This document shows, one piece after another, positions 26,100 to 39,448 of a DNA stretch of 64,000 nt (position 1 is its first letter; each line of letters opens with the position of its first letter). Source of the DNA: Lanius collurio (taxonomy: Eukaryota > Chordata > Aves > Passeriformes > Laniidae); NCBI GenBank assembly GCA_020086605.1, contig JACBWW010000040.1, positions 1,349,153 to 1,413,152 on the forward strand, read 5' to 3'. A program made the translations under genes and the position numbers. The notes below the pieces were generated by a model. That model worked only from the letters and a program-made list of their open reading frames with translations, ran no database searches and was not told the origin of the DNA.

Positions 26100-27450
26100 A
26101 TAATTTCCAGTCACAGGAATTGGTATTATATTGATATCGAGGATGGAGTAAGATATGAGCTGGTGAAAACTTTCATGGACCGGTCAAAGGTACAGTTATT
26201 TATGTGAATGGAGTACCCAGACTGATTTTGTTAACCTAGTGAACAACATACATGCCTCATCACCCATGGAAGCACATGTGATAGCAGAATAGCTCTGTGT
26301 CCAAGTGTACATACAAATAGTTCTTCATCCACACTTATCCTGAAGAGTGGCAGAACTTCTGGTCAAATGTGAGTCAGTTCTGGCTCACTGAAGCTTTTTG
26401 TTCCTAGGGAGACTGGATTCAAGGCTTGCAGGTGGCAGAGGGTACAGAGTTATCCACAGAGTACCTAGGGATCCCTGGAGTAGCATATGGCAAAATACTC
26501 TAAGATCAAAGAGATCAGGTGAAATCGAGTTCTAAAAGGAGGCAGGAAGCAGCCCAAGGAAGAGAAGGCAGGACTGTGATAGCCCTTGGCCTAGACACCT
26601 CAGTAGTGTCATTTGCAAGTGGAGACATCTTATCTTCAGCCTGAGGTACTCATTGCTGCCCCCTCCCTTCTCCAAGCTCCCCACTGCTGCTGAGCTCGGG
26701 TGCTGCAGCTCACAGCTCTCTTCCCAAGGTAGTGGACACTGCTTTTCATCTCTCCCTGTACCTGGTGATGATGAAAGGCAGTTCAGCAGTTGACACATGA
26801 GATATTGAGTCAACCCAGCAAGGTAGACAGCTGTGGGGTAGAAATTCCAACCAAAATGTTAGGAGTCCTTGCTTGCAGATAGGATGTTCTGGATACACAA
26901 CAGTTGGTGGGGAACCAGAAGCACACACTGCTGAAGGAGAGGAATCCATAGGCTACAGATATAGGGGAATGAGTCGTTCTTACTCCACAACTGAGGCATT
27001 CCTTGAAGCCAAGTTAGGACCTGAAAATTCAGCTGAGGCCCCAAAAGGCTTGGGGGTTTACCAGCACCAGACCACAGCCAGAACCAGCTTTGAGGAAAAG
27101 CAGCCCAGACAGTTGCTGCTTGACTGGGTGACCCAAGAAGCAGCCCAGGTCATCCAGATTTTAGGTGGGAAGAGGTACTGGACCTGGGGATCTGTTACTG
27201 CACCTTATTCAGCAACAGTCTTCACAGCCATTAAATTCCACTTGATGGAACCAGCAGTGCCATAGTTAACCAGCACTGAGAAGCAGGTAGTGGGAAGGGT
27301 AACTTATTTCTAGTTCTGTGAATGTCCAAGTGTGCTCTGTAGCCAAACATAAGCTTTGTAGAATAAATGCTACTCTCAAGGAGAGGCAGAGCTTGCAAGG
27401 AAGGGATAGGCTCATGTTGCCACCCCTTGAAAGAAAAAGTCCATAGCAAT
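26100..27450. other. Moderate-GC tract with broken open frames, possible relic
   Basis: The plus strand has interrupted open stretches. The longest is 26873-27265 (130 codons, Glu/Gln/Thr-rich). The overlapping minus strand is open for 93 codons at 26532-26813. The mix of acidic and Gln-rich residues looks more protein-like than the AT-rich frames elsewhere, and stop codons interrupt it at several points. I cannot match it to any family. It may be a decayed retroelement or old exon, or simply GC-richer unique DNA. Confidence 0.2.
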
Positions 27451-30400
27451 GACAGGAATTGGAGCTATTAGATAACTTAAATAATTATGCAATTGCCAGA
27501 CTGCTTTTTTGCAATCTCTGCCAAATACCCATTTTCTGGCTAGAAGAAGCATTAGGCTGAATTTTGTAGGGAGTGCAGAGCACAGGGAAGATGGAATAAA
27601 AGATAAAAAATCAAGGGTTTAGTTACCAGCATATGAGGCTATAGAAATGACATTCTTACCTGCTGCTTTCCAGAGTGTACAAGTGCACAAATTCTGAGTG
27701 CTCTCTCCTGGAAGCAAAGTGTGTGCTAAGGGGTGCATCAGCCTATCTGCACACTGATAGCCTTTGACCACTCAGGTGTGCCTCACCTCCCTGTGCTCAG
27801 CTGCCTCTCCCAGAGCACTCAGAGCATGCAGAGCATGTGCCACCATGGCACGCCTGTTGCACCACATCAGCTTTACTGCACACAACTTTGGGGACTTACT
27901 GCTCTTGTCAAGTGGAAGCATCAAAACAGTGGAGAACCACGTTTAGTCAGCAGCAAAGTCATGGGTAATTGAGCTATTCAGGTAATTTGATTTCTGTTTT
28001 TTGATGCTATAATGCATCAGTCTATGATTTAAAGAACCTGTCTGTGCTGTGTCTTTCTGCCACCAAATGTGTGCTCTTTCCAAGAACTGAGAAGCAGGTT
28101 GTTGCTGAAATTTCTTGGCCATCACTATGGAAAGTATCATGTTCACTGAAGAAACTATCAAGTGGCAGCTGGAAGAGTTCAGTGCCTGACAGAGCTATGT
28201 CCTAGCAGCAGTGACTTCTTAACCCACAGTCTGAAACAGGAACAGAGCTGTAAAGATTTTAAACACTGCTACTACTCATGTCTTTGATGCTTAACAGAAC
28301 CCCTTTTGGTTAAATATTTTTCTGTGTTTCTATTGGTTTCTTGTATTGTTTTGCAAGGTATTGAATTATTCATTATAAAAATAAGGAGTGCTATATAAGT
28401 AAGATTTTGAGATTACAGATATTTCAATTATGTTTATGTTTATGTTTACTTGAATGACAAGCTCTTGACTTTTTTCTTGGCAAGAGGGTAGAATTTGACT
28501 TTCACTTGAGAAAGGGGCTGAGGCCGACCTCTAGCTGGTTACTCTAATTGCTGTGCATAGAATCAGAGTGTATATAAATTGCAATAAAAAAAAACCTGCC
28601 CCAAATCTGTTTCCTATAATGACTGTGAGAGCAGCGAGGTGAAGAAATTCAGTTTTAGCCCTTGACTTGAAAGCTTGTAATGAGTGTCAGGGGGAAAAAG
28701 GATTCAGCTTTACTGTATTTGATTATGCTCATGGTCAAGCACAACCTCATCTTCTGGGGGACCCTTTGCAAATGTAGAAAAGAGATGAGCACTTCCAGAA
28801 GGGATTTTGTCCTGTAATAGGGTGAAGGGCATCATTCTCTGGGGGTGTTTACATCTTTGTGTAAATCAGTTTAAACTAGCTCCTGACTTTAGTGCTGCAA
28901 AAACAAAGTAAAATGAGTATCACACTGTGTTTTCCTACTCTTCATACAGACCATACTCTGCTGGAAAATTAACAGCTACAGTCACTTGATCTGATGAGAC
29001 AACCTCAGATCATGGTCATAACTGCTAAATATCTCAGTCTTAAAATACATGTTAAGGGAAATTTCTTATGGGTAAGCAGATTAAGAGAACTTAAAATAAA
29101 TACTCAGTGAGGTATTGATTCTTGTAGGTATAAATTAAAAAACATGTAACTCATCCTTGTAAAATGCTTGGGGTTTTTTGGCCAGTATTGGTTGTTTTTG
29201 TTTTGTTGGTTTGGGGTTTTGTTGCTGGTGGTTGGTTTGGGGTTTTTATGCTTTTATCCTCTGTAAGCTGCTTAAAGTTTCTCCTAATTTAAAGTGCGTG
29301 CAAGCTCCAGCTGATTATCCTTCTTGCTCTTCATTTAAAAGAAATATTACACAAAGTGTGAATATTTTCAGTGCAATTAAAACTATTTGGGGTAATAACA
29401 CTGCCCAGCAAAAAGTTTACAGTTAATTCTTTGGGAAAAAAAAAATCATTTAACACAACTAAAGGCACTGTACAGATGAAGCACAAACACATTCTAGGGA
29501 CAGATGTTGGCTGTCCTACAGAGTATCCTAGGAGGCTGTGGTTTGCTAAGGAGAACAGGCATCATTTTCACTGTTTCAGGAGAAAGCAATGAACACTTTA
29601 CACTTTGGAGAAGTGCCTGAGTGACACACAAGAAGACCAACTCAAGTCCCAGCAGAAAGGGAAAATTAAATGTGAACAGATGGGCTAATTCAGCATTTTC
29701 AAGGAGTGAAATTCAAACGTGAAAGAAACCCAGCCAGCTACAGATGACAAGGCCTGTCTCAAGTCAATCTTCAAGCTATAATAGCAGACTCTTGATTTTT
29801 TTTTTTTCCCCCTCCATCAAATTAATCTTCTTCAGGAAGCTGGCATTTCAGCAGGTTTGAAGCAGTCAAATAATCTTCCCACTCCCGGGGATTCCATTTC
29901 AAATCAAAATTCAAGGTACCACTCACTGGACCTGTTGCTCTCAGTCTATTCAAGAAAAACCAAGCCCATCTGCACAGTTTGCTATTTATGTGTGCCAACA
30001 TCATCTGTTTGGAAAAGGTCAGGGTAGAAGAAAAAGTTTTCATAGGTCAGCCTGTGAGTGCCCCACCAAAGGTACACACAATTTCAACATTGCCAGCTTC
30101 TGGCACAAGCTGATGATGCACTACTTTTCTGAGCACTACATTTGGATAAATAAAAATGCTTGTCTGAAAACAAAGAAAAGGAGAAAGAACACCCACCAAG
30201 ATCAGTCTGACTTGCCAAAGTTCCCAACCACACAAAGCTCAGTTACTTGTAACCTACCAGTAGCATAATGAACCATAGAAGGTGGGTTGGGCACTGGATA
30301 ACAGTAAGGATGTGGGAAAAATATGTGATTTTTTGTTTTGTTTTAATGGGAATAACAGTTTGGTTCTTAATATGGGAGAAAAAAGAGTTCTGGAGAACCT

Positions 30401-31346
30401 GATGTATCTGGCTATTTCAACTTGACATGAGTAAAAAAGTATAGAAAAGTAATAAAACACTTTTTCAGTGTTATGAGTTGTAATACTTTGAAATATATAA
30501 TTTAAATTCTTATAATCTGAATTTCAGTAGCTGTTTTTTAGATAACAAATTGGCTTAGTCACCCTCAAATACGTAGCAATTCTCCTGTTAAATTTTTAGT
30601 TCTCTTAAAAATGAAAAGTTCTTTGAATTTTGAGACAGAAATTTTTTTTTCTTCCAGCCTTCAGCACTATGACTAAACTAAAACCTACAGGTATTTCCAC
30701 AAAAAAATTTTTTCAGGAAAGTCAGGTGGGCAGTGCAGGAAAGGAAGAATGTGCAGTAGAGGTAGCAATATTTTAAGGCTGTGACAGAACTCAAATTTAT
30801 ATTATCTGAATTCCACCAAGCATCTTGAAGTTTACCATCTTTCCAGAAAGAAAAATTAATTCTTAATGTCATGTCATTATATTTCATCTGAAATTTATAA
30901 TCTATTCATATAGGCTTTGCTGCCATTATGGGTTATTAAAACAAACCTAAAAAGGAAAAAGCTCCATATTTGTTTACCCATAATGTAGTTTTTCATTATT
31001 TATCTCTCTTTCCAAGGATACATTTGGTACTGTGCTTCTTCCTTGGGTTTATTTATGGAACCAACACCCATAGTTTCCCTCACAACTGCTGAAACACTAA
31101 CTCTGATCTACTGGCATAATACAGAGATCAGCAAGGGATCAGGGGACAGGCTGAGAGCACCTCAGTCTCTAGACAGAAAATTGTTCAAGAACCCTCTTCT
31201 GTAGACTCTGGTCTGCAATGAGCAGTGTCAGAGACAATTAAGGATCCCACTTATTTTCCTCATTCTAGCTCTGTATCCATCTAGTGGCTATTAAAAGAAA
31301 TTTTTAATCAACTTGAAACATAATAATAAAAAACCACAATAAAAAC
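27451..31346. other. Unique DNA without a gene
   Basis: No supported gene is present. It includes a TTTATG triplication near 28428-28447, a G/T-rich run at 29168-29252 and a T-run near 29787-29806. Confidence 0.5.
29168..29252 (+). repeat. G/T-rich low-complexity tract
   Basis: Short TTTGG and GGGGTTTT-like words recur without a fixed period. The minus-strand equivalent (A/C-rich) appears at 51658-51705. Both are low-complexity sequence; 29168-29252 happens to lie in an 82-codon frame rich in Gly, Phe and Trp that is not a gene. Confidence 0.6.
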
Positions 31347-31395
31347 CCACAATCCACCATCATCCTCAAGTGTGCAGCACCTTGAAAATCTGGAA
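31347..31395 (+). repeat. Exact 49-bp direct repeat, copy 1
   Basis: This is identical over 49 bases to 32161-32209 (begins CCACAATCCACCATC, ends AAATCTGGAA). It is preceded by an A-rich stretch that already contains a partial copy of the start (AATAAAAAACCACAAT). Confidence 0.95.
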
Positions 31396-32160
31396 TCTGT
31401 GATAAATGACAGTGGGAGAAGATCTGGGCTCTAGAGTCCATCATTCAACAGCATGTGCATGCAAGCTTTTCGTAGTTAGGAAAAAGGAAGTGAACTGGTT
31501 TGGAAGCTAAAGGGAGCAGAGTAGCTGGTGAGCTGCTCTGCTGAATTCTTGTTATCCTACTTGGTGTGTATTGACTGGATAAGTTTCACTAAAATGTCAT
31601 CCTTTCACAGGGATTTTCCATGAGATACTAAGGAGTGAAGCTGAACTCTTTCCAGGAAAGTTAAGTATGCTGTTATATCGAGGGATAAAGTAAATCTGGG
31701 AACTGTTGGCAACACCACAGACATACAACTAAATCGTTGAGCATAACAAATACATGAAATAAAAAAATGTGAGGCAGAACAGCAGTAAAATAGAAGAGGC
31801 TGATAGGAACCAAAATATACCTGTACCAGGAAATGTGAAATATAGAAGAGAATCAGAACTACACTGTAACAGAATGTAATTACCTTTATTGTGAAGTGCA
31901 TCCCAATCTAGCAACTGCCCTGTAATTCTTGCCAATAAAATTTAAATTGAATCACTGAAAATGAGATGTTTGTTAATGACTAAATCTAAATATTATAAAT
32001 GGGGGAAAATGCCAAAGTAATATCTCATAAATTTGATCAAATATCTTTAGTCAAAGAGCTCTGTAGGATCATAATGTGGCTCTACCTAGTGTAAGCTCTC
32101 AATTTCAGAGGAATAGAATTAGTCCTAGAGAGCTGCCAGTTTAGCTGAATGAATAAAAAA

Positions 32161-32209
32161 CCACAATCCACCATCATCCTCAAGTGTGCAGCACCTTGAA
32201 AATCTGGAA
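32161..32209 (+). repeat. Exact 49-bp direct repeat, copy 2
   Basis: This is the partner of 31347-31395, 814 bp downstream in the same orientation. Here the A-rich lead joins directly to the repeat, whereas copy 1 has an extra ACAATAAAAACC-like step. Confidence 0.95.
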
Positions 32210-35200
32210 ATATAGGAAAAAGTAAAAAGCCCCAAAAGTAAAAAAAAAACAACCCAGAACCTTATACATCTGACAATTATTTAAGATATTTTACAGTTAG
32301 ACTGGTTCTCAGGCAAGCAATGCAAAGGGAATCAAAGCACAAGAATTTGCTGTTTAGATGAACAGTCTTCAAAGTCCTCTCACTCTGGTTTTCCCATTGT
32401 ACACTTTCCTGCATTACTGGAGTCTGTGATCCACCACTTATCCAGCAGGGGCAAGCTCCTTCCTCTGACAGCCTTTACAGCACAGGTTTCACTACACCAG
32501 GGAGGAAATTCTTCCCCACAGAAAGCTTCAAACTGGCTTCAGTCAGGTTATTACAACTTAGCAATAACACAGACTTGTGGAGTTCCAGTTCTGTGTAAGA
32601 CAGGGAGGGGACAAACCCTGCAAAAATATTCTCTGGCTTTGCTTCTTTCCTTGCCAAAGCATTGTTTCCTCAGCCCTTTATCACTGCACCACGGTTTGAT
32701 GGCTCTCCCCCTCATCTGCCCTCGGCTGTTCACAGTTTCCTTTAAGGAGCACAACCAAGTAGAATAAAAGAACATAGAACAGTGAACTGACTCCCCTTAG
32801 TATTAAATTAATCTTTCCAAAGAAAGGAGATATCAAGTGAGATGGACTGGCTAAAATAAATTTTGACTTAGCTTTCAAAACCAGGACCCCTTATGCTTTC
32901 AGTAACCTTACAGTTCTATTGATTCAGGTCTGCTTATCTTAGATCCCTCTTTTTCCCTAATCACATAAGAAAACTGCTTCTACTGACAAGAGTTCTGTTT
33001 ATCTTTAATAAAATATTAGTAAATGCAAAATTAAAAAGTGCAAAAAGGGGGAAGAGTTTGCCCTTCCTTTGTTGGAGCCCTGCAGTAATTGTATTTGCTT
33101 TCATTAATTTTGATTATGTAGCAATGAGTGTAGCTGCAAGATAAATTCGCTTTGCAAGCAAGCTAGTAAATACAGCATTGAGGTCTCTAGAAAGGGCAGG
33201 ATCAAATCTGTCCACAGTTGAAATGGGCTCAGGTATTTTATTCAGGTGGTCTTAGCTTTCACTTAAGTTTGTTTCTGCAAATAAAAATCACATCACTCAA
33301 GACGGGTCATTACTCGGTAGATTTAATTGAAAGACGGTGCATTTTTGTTGTGATCTGTGTGTTTGTTTAGAAGCAGCAGTATGGGGGAAAAAACCCAAGT
33401 GAGAAAATGGTGCCTACACAGATATTACTCTTCCACAAATTGAAAAGGAAACAGTTGTCTGTTTTTCTGATTGTGTTCATTAGTCTTCTGTCCCATACAC
33501 TACGAATTAAAGACCTCCTGAAGATTAAGGAGGGAGACAGAAGATGGAGTCTGTGCATGTGCACAGAGATAACTCACACCAGAGCTGTCATGGACTAAGG
33601 CTCAGGTGAGCCTTCAGTGCAGCTGATGGCACAAAGAGAAAGACAATTAGGCTAAACTCAAAGCCCTTCTACATTAGTGTAAAAGGTATTTAGCTGGGAC
33701 AAAGGAAAGCTGAGTTATAGCTCTGGATCAGGCTGGGAAGTGTCATGAATATGTCTGTCACCCCCATGGTGCAGTGATTACAGAATTAATACTGTTAATT
33801 GTTAATCCTGAGCAGGTTTGCAGTACTGATGGATAAGCCTACCTGACAATATTTGGGCTTCAATGAGCAGGTGGGTAGAGTTTTGTAATGAGGAATTATT
33901 TGATTTGCCCAAAAATACTTCAGCTTACTGAGCATGGAAGGACAGAAGAAATCCAATTTACCTAACACAAAGGAAAAACTGTTATAGTGATAAGCAAAAG
34001 TAAAATTTGCCAAATTAGATTTATATAAGTATTAGTTCTAAATGGAGCACTTCATTACAATTCTAAACTCCTTACTTTGTTAAAGAAAGTCTTTAAAAAG
34101 CTAGTTCAGCTAAAATAAACTCAAGAATTATTTTGAAAACAGAAAATAAGCTATAGGCTATTTAGACTATTTATGTACTCTTCTTTCCTTGCTTCCTTCC
34201 CTAAAAGAGAGACCAGTTCAATAACAATTACATTTGCCAAAAGCACTGTTGTCACCACATTAGGCCCTTCAAGAAGTTCTGATCAAAAATATCCCTAATC
34301 ATTAATTTGCTTTGTTCTAGTCCCTGCCACCTTTCACTGGGTTCAGAAACTCCTGCTGCCTGGAACATGCCAGCCACATTCACTCAGCTATTTATGCTTT
34401 CATTAGGAACATATCACTACAGATATATTTTCAACCGTACTACCAGCAAAGTAGTTCAAGATAAATCAGTAGAGCTACAAAACCCAAGGGAGTTAAAATT
34501 GCTAAGCTCACAAATAGTAGATTATATTCCCTAAAATCACAATCAAACATCACTGTGCTCCTGATTTCAAACAGTCCTGTTCCAGCTGTGCTCATTACTC
34601 ACTATTCATCACTTCCTTTTTTTGAAGAATTTAGGGCCTGAAATTCTTACACTGGTATTTATAGCATCCCCAAGGAATACTAAGGAGAAAAGTTCCCTAA
34701 CACTGGGTCCTAAGCACTGTTAGGCCAAAATCCACACAGACAGAGCATTTCTTCTTACACATTATTCTGTTAACTCGTTATTGAAGATAACACAAAATAA
34801 TTTTCAAAGCTCCAGAGCTTTCAATCACTAAGCATCAATCCCTAATACCCTCGATCATGATCAATAATTTTCTATATTTCTTCCAAAGTAATCCTGCACC
34901 ACACCTACCCACAGGTGAACTGCAAGAACTAATGCATAAGTTCTTTGGCTCAGACTCATGAGGGATACCCAGGAAAACTCATGATTCAAGCTAGGTGTCT
35001 AATAACCCTGTAAAATGCACAGTAAGACTTTAACTCTTAAAAATGGATTAATAAGTCAGCAGAGTGGAGGAGAAAGGGCTTGCTGGTAGCTGCCTAAGCC
35101 ATCTAACAAACTGAAAAAGAAGTGAGTGTTTACAATTCAATGACATTGTTACCCCTGCACCCCAAGCCTGCTATACTTAGATGTAGCCTGAAAATGTCCA

Positions 35201-37720
35201 TGTGCTGGACAGGGACCCACAGATCCTTTTTCACACTTGACTGTTCCTGCCAGCTCTTTCTCTCTTTTTAGCAGCATTTACTGTGCTGAACTCAGATTTT
35301 GGGAGAGCAAGGCTGTGTTTCCTCCTAGTCCTTCCATCTCCACAGGTGTGTCTGACCACCTGAAATGGTGCTTACCCTTGGGAACCAGGAAATGTAAGTT
35401 TGAATCTTCTTCACCTGAAGAAGTTATTGATCTAGGACTCCTCGTTCATGATCACCAAGTGCACTGATCTGATATTATGTGCAAGGTGGGTGACCTGTCC
35501 TTTACCCCAACAGCCTTTCCCCTCACTATGGAAATCAGTATTCCACCATTTGGGGCAGAGAGACAACTAACTGTGAGGTTATCAAACTGTGGATTTTTAC
35601 AGGCTTCAAAGTTAGGTACAAACCACAGCAGGAAATAATAATTTTGCCTAAATTACACTATCATAACTAACACACTTATTTTTATCACCTTAATCCTTTA
35701 AAACAAACAAACAAACTAAAACCAAATTGCAGGCTAACAAAATCTTATTTCTGACTCTCAGCTGGACTTAAAATTACCTTATAGAAAATTAGGCTGATGG
35801 ATACTAGCCATTAGTTCTTCTCAGCATAGAAAGTACTTTTCTCATCCTGCCATGAAAAATTAACCACATTCTTTGAAAGAAGGAAGGACTTGAATAGCAA
35901 TCTGCTATCAGTCAGTCATGGGCAGTAAGGAACAGCAGCAGCTACTCCTTCTTGTGCTTGAACTCTGTTCATTGGACATTTTCCCCCAGTACCTGCACTG
36001 ACAGATCTTCACTGGATAATTTATTATCAGAGACTGATGAATGTATTAGCAGCCCTTCACTTCTACTTTTGCATTGTCTGATCCAGGACAGTGTTAATTA
36101 TGACAAAATCATCAGCTCTACAGAAAAAACTCATTACCAAAAAAGTGGATGTGATAGAATGAGGAACGGAGATGTCATAAATGTGAAGTAACCGGTCAGG
36201 GATCAGTTCTTGAAGCATCTTCAGATGCAGTCATAACATGTGGCAAAGAGCAGAGGGATTAACCTAACCCCAAAGGAGAGCTTGCTCCTCAATGTTTCAT
36301 CTTGTTCTGAATAGGAATTCTGTTGAGCACTTTCAGGTGGATGTTATAACCAGTCACAGTCTAGAACATGAAAGATTGTGTCAGCAGAATCTTCCCCCCA
36401 AAATAGGGATCACTACCTAATTAGGAACACCCAGTTGCAGTTCAGACTTCTGTGAAAGGGTGTCAGAAGGAATTTGGTAACTCATTCACCAGGACTCCTG
36501 GGAGACTTGGTATTCCTTATACATCATGCAATATGAGTGAAGAATCTATGACTCACCACAAAACAGGCAAACTTTGCCCTTGGAGAAATTTAAAAGTAAC
36601 AGAATAATCAAGCTTCTGCCAGGAATGAGACTTATTTAATCCTGTCTCTGGGCAGAGGATGCAACAAACGACCCTCTGAGGTCCTAATAATCATATTCCT
36701 AATGGAAAAAGTGACCATGTTCTAACCTGAGCAGTAGACAAAGAAAATTCATGCTTTCCCTTCTCAATTCTCTTTCAGGCAGAGCAGGCTGCTGTTGAGA
36801 TAAACATACTTGGAAAAACTGACCCTGTATAGAGAGTTTACCATCTAGAGAGAGCTGAGGTTAGGAAGTATTACCTTCCCCATTCTGGAGACTGCCTGTT
36901 AGATGGGAAGAAGAGAAGCCTCAGGGAGGAAAAAGTTTAAGCTCTTATTCACAGCTGAAGCCTTGATACCCTCTTGACCCCACCTGCCTGAAGGTAGGCA
37001 CTGGCTTAAATGCATTCTTAAATCAGGAACTGACAGAACAAATGACTCATTTAACTCAAGGGAATCTATGGTACAGCCAGAATTGGAAACCATGTACACA
37101 AGTTGTTGGACTGTGAATCAGTGACAAATTTATCCTTTGCCTCTCTGTAGCACTGCAAGAGGGAAACACTTGATGTTTATCTGATTTAACACGAGCCATG
37201 CCAAATACTGTACCTAAAATGGAACATGGTGGATGAGGAAGAGGAGGCAGAGAAATAGGCTGGGAGGGAGAAGAATTAGGGATGACATTTTATGTCTTTT
37301 AAAAGTCTGACCTTTTGGAAATATCACTGTGTATGTTTTAAATATTAATAAAGGCAGTAGCTGTTAGAAGGCACAGGGCTGTTGTCAGGGGGTGACCTTT
37401 TATTGAAGTAAAAGAAAATTGACAGTTTTATTAGCCATAGACTACAGCAAACAGAAGCTAGAGGAAAAAAGCAAGCAAGAAAGCTGTCATTGTAATTAGC
37501 TACATTCTGTAAATTAACCTGAGGATGTGTCTGTGTCTAAACATTGCTGCAGGTCCCTCTGTATCTAGGCCTAGACTTGCCAAACAGTTTGAGAGTTAAG
37601 AAGAATAGCATATCCCATTTCAGATCTTTAAAGAGAAAACAACCCTGACACTTCCTCATGTCTCCATCATCATCACTTCTGTGTGCCACTCCATGCACCC
37701 TCCTTAGCTCTGAGTGAGGC
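32210..37720. other. Unique DNA without a gene
   Basis: About 5.5 kb holds no supported gene. Open frames reach 113 codons (32426-32767, plus) on one strand with others on the reverse, without recognisable content. An AAAC tetranucleotide run lies at about 35701-35715. Confidence 0.5.
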
Positions 37721-38120
37721 CAGGTGAATTGGTTTGGCACAGCCTGATTTTTGGTAGCAGGGGGCCACAAAGGTGGCGCCTGTGAGGAAGCTGCTGGAAG
37801 CTTCCCTCTGTGTCCAGCAGAGCCAATCACTGATGTCTCCAAAGTTGGACATGCTGCTGGCCAAAACTGGGCCAATGAGAGGTTGGTAACACCTCTGTGA
37901 TAGCATATTTAAGAAGAAAATCAAAACAAAGTCAAAAGATTTTGGATTCTAGTCAGAGAACAGGAGGAAGTGAGAACATGTGAGGGAAACAACATGGAGA
38001 CACCAAGGCCAGTGGAGAAGGAGGGGCAAGAGGTACTCCAGGTACTGGGGCTGAGATTCCTCTGCAGGCTGTGGTGAGACCATGGTGGAGCAGCTGTGCC
38101 CCTGCTGCCCATGGGGGATG

Positions 38121-39040
38121 CAGAGATCCACTCACAGCTCATAGGGATCCATGGGGGATGCAGAGATCCACTCAGAGCCCATGGGGATCCATGGGGGATG
38201 CAGAGATCCACTCAGAGCCCATGGGGATCCACAGGGGATGCAGAGATCCACTCAGAGCCCCTGGGGATCCACGGGGGATGCAGAGATCCACTCAGAGCCC
38301 ATGGGGATCCCTGGGGAATGCAGAGATTCACTCACAGCCCATGGGGATCCATGGGGGATGCAGAGATCCACCCACAGCCCATGGGGATCCATGGGGGATG
38401 CAGAGATCCACTCATAGCCCATGGGGATCCACAGGGGATGCAGAGATTCACTCACAGCCCATGGGGATCCATGGGGGATGCAGAGATCCATCCACAGCCC
38501 ATGGGGATCCCCAGGGAATGCAGAGATCCACCCCCAGCCCATGGGGATCCATGGGGGATGCAGAGATTCATCCACAGCCCATGGGGATCCACAGGGGATG
38601 CAGAGATCCACCCACAGCCCATGGGGATCCACAGGGGATGCAGAGATCCACCCACAGCCCATGGGGATCCACAGGGGATGCAGAGATCCACCCACAGCCC
38701 ATGGGGATCCACAGGGGATGCAGAGATCCACTCACAGCCCATGGGAATCCACAGGGGATGCAGAGATTCACTCACAGCCCATGGGGATCCACGGGGGATG
38801 CAGAGATTCACTCACAGCCCATGGGGATCCACGGGGGATGCAGAGATCCACTCACAGCCCATGGGGATCCCTGGAGAATGCAGAGATCCACCCCCAGCCC
38901 ATGGGGATCCACAGGGGATGCAGAGATCCACCCCCAGCCCATGGGGATCCATGGGGGATGCAGAGATCCACCCACAGCCCATGGGGATCCCTGGAGAATG
39001 CAGAGATCCACCCACAGCCCATGGGGATCCACAGGGGATG
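38121..39040 (+). repeat. 23-copy 40-bp minisatellite without indels
   Basis: There are twenty-three consecutive units of exactly 40 bases. Each begins CAGAGATCCA or CAGAGATTCA and ends in a GGGGATG- or GGAATG-type box. There is a partial unit upstream (38102-38120) and a broken one downstream (39041-39057). Variation is by substitution only, mostly in the last 10 bases (ACAGGGGATG, ATGGGGGATG, ACGGGGGATG, CTGGAGAATG and others). Almost every unit carries GGATCC; the unit with GGGAATCC near 38742 lacks it. Because 40 is not a multiple of three and no unit contains a stop, all three plus frames stay open, giving spurious frames of 441, 364 and 284 codons plus minus-strand frames up to 159 codons. 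None is a gene. Confidence 0.97.
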
Positions 39041-39432
39041 CACTCACAGCCCATGGGGGAGATGCTCACACCAGAGTGGTTGGATGTCTGGAGGAGGCTG
39101 TGTTCCTGTGGAAGACCTGGTGGAGAGAGGGCCCTTCCTTCCAGGCTGGAGCAGCCTGTCCTTGGAGGACTGCACCCCATGGAAGAGTGACCCATGCCAC
39201 AGCAGTTTTGGAAGGACTGCTTGCCCGTGGGAGGGACTCAAGTTGCAGCAGGGGTGGTGGGACTGCTGCTCGTGAGAATGGACCCATGCTGGAGAAGTTC
39301 TCAGAGAACTGGCTCCTGTGGGAGGGACCCCACGGTCTCACAGTGGAAGGAATCCTCTCCCTGAGCAGCAGAAGAAAACCTTGGGTGATGAACTGACCAA
39401 ACCTCCATGCCCAATTTCCCTGCACTGTCAGT

Positions 39433-39448
39433 GGGAGGGAGGGAGGGG
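39433..39448 (+). other. G-quadruplex motif in the LTR
   Basis: GGGAGGGAGGGAGGGG has four G tracts with one-base loops. It lies about 70 bases upstream of the AATAAA signal of the LTR-like element. Confidence 0.8.

Noticed and set aside
38071..39396. 441-codon open frame as a repetitive protein gene
   Set aside because: All three forward frames and several reverse frames are open because the 40-bp unit lacks stops. The array lies inside an LTR-like element.
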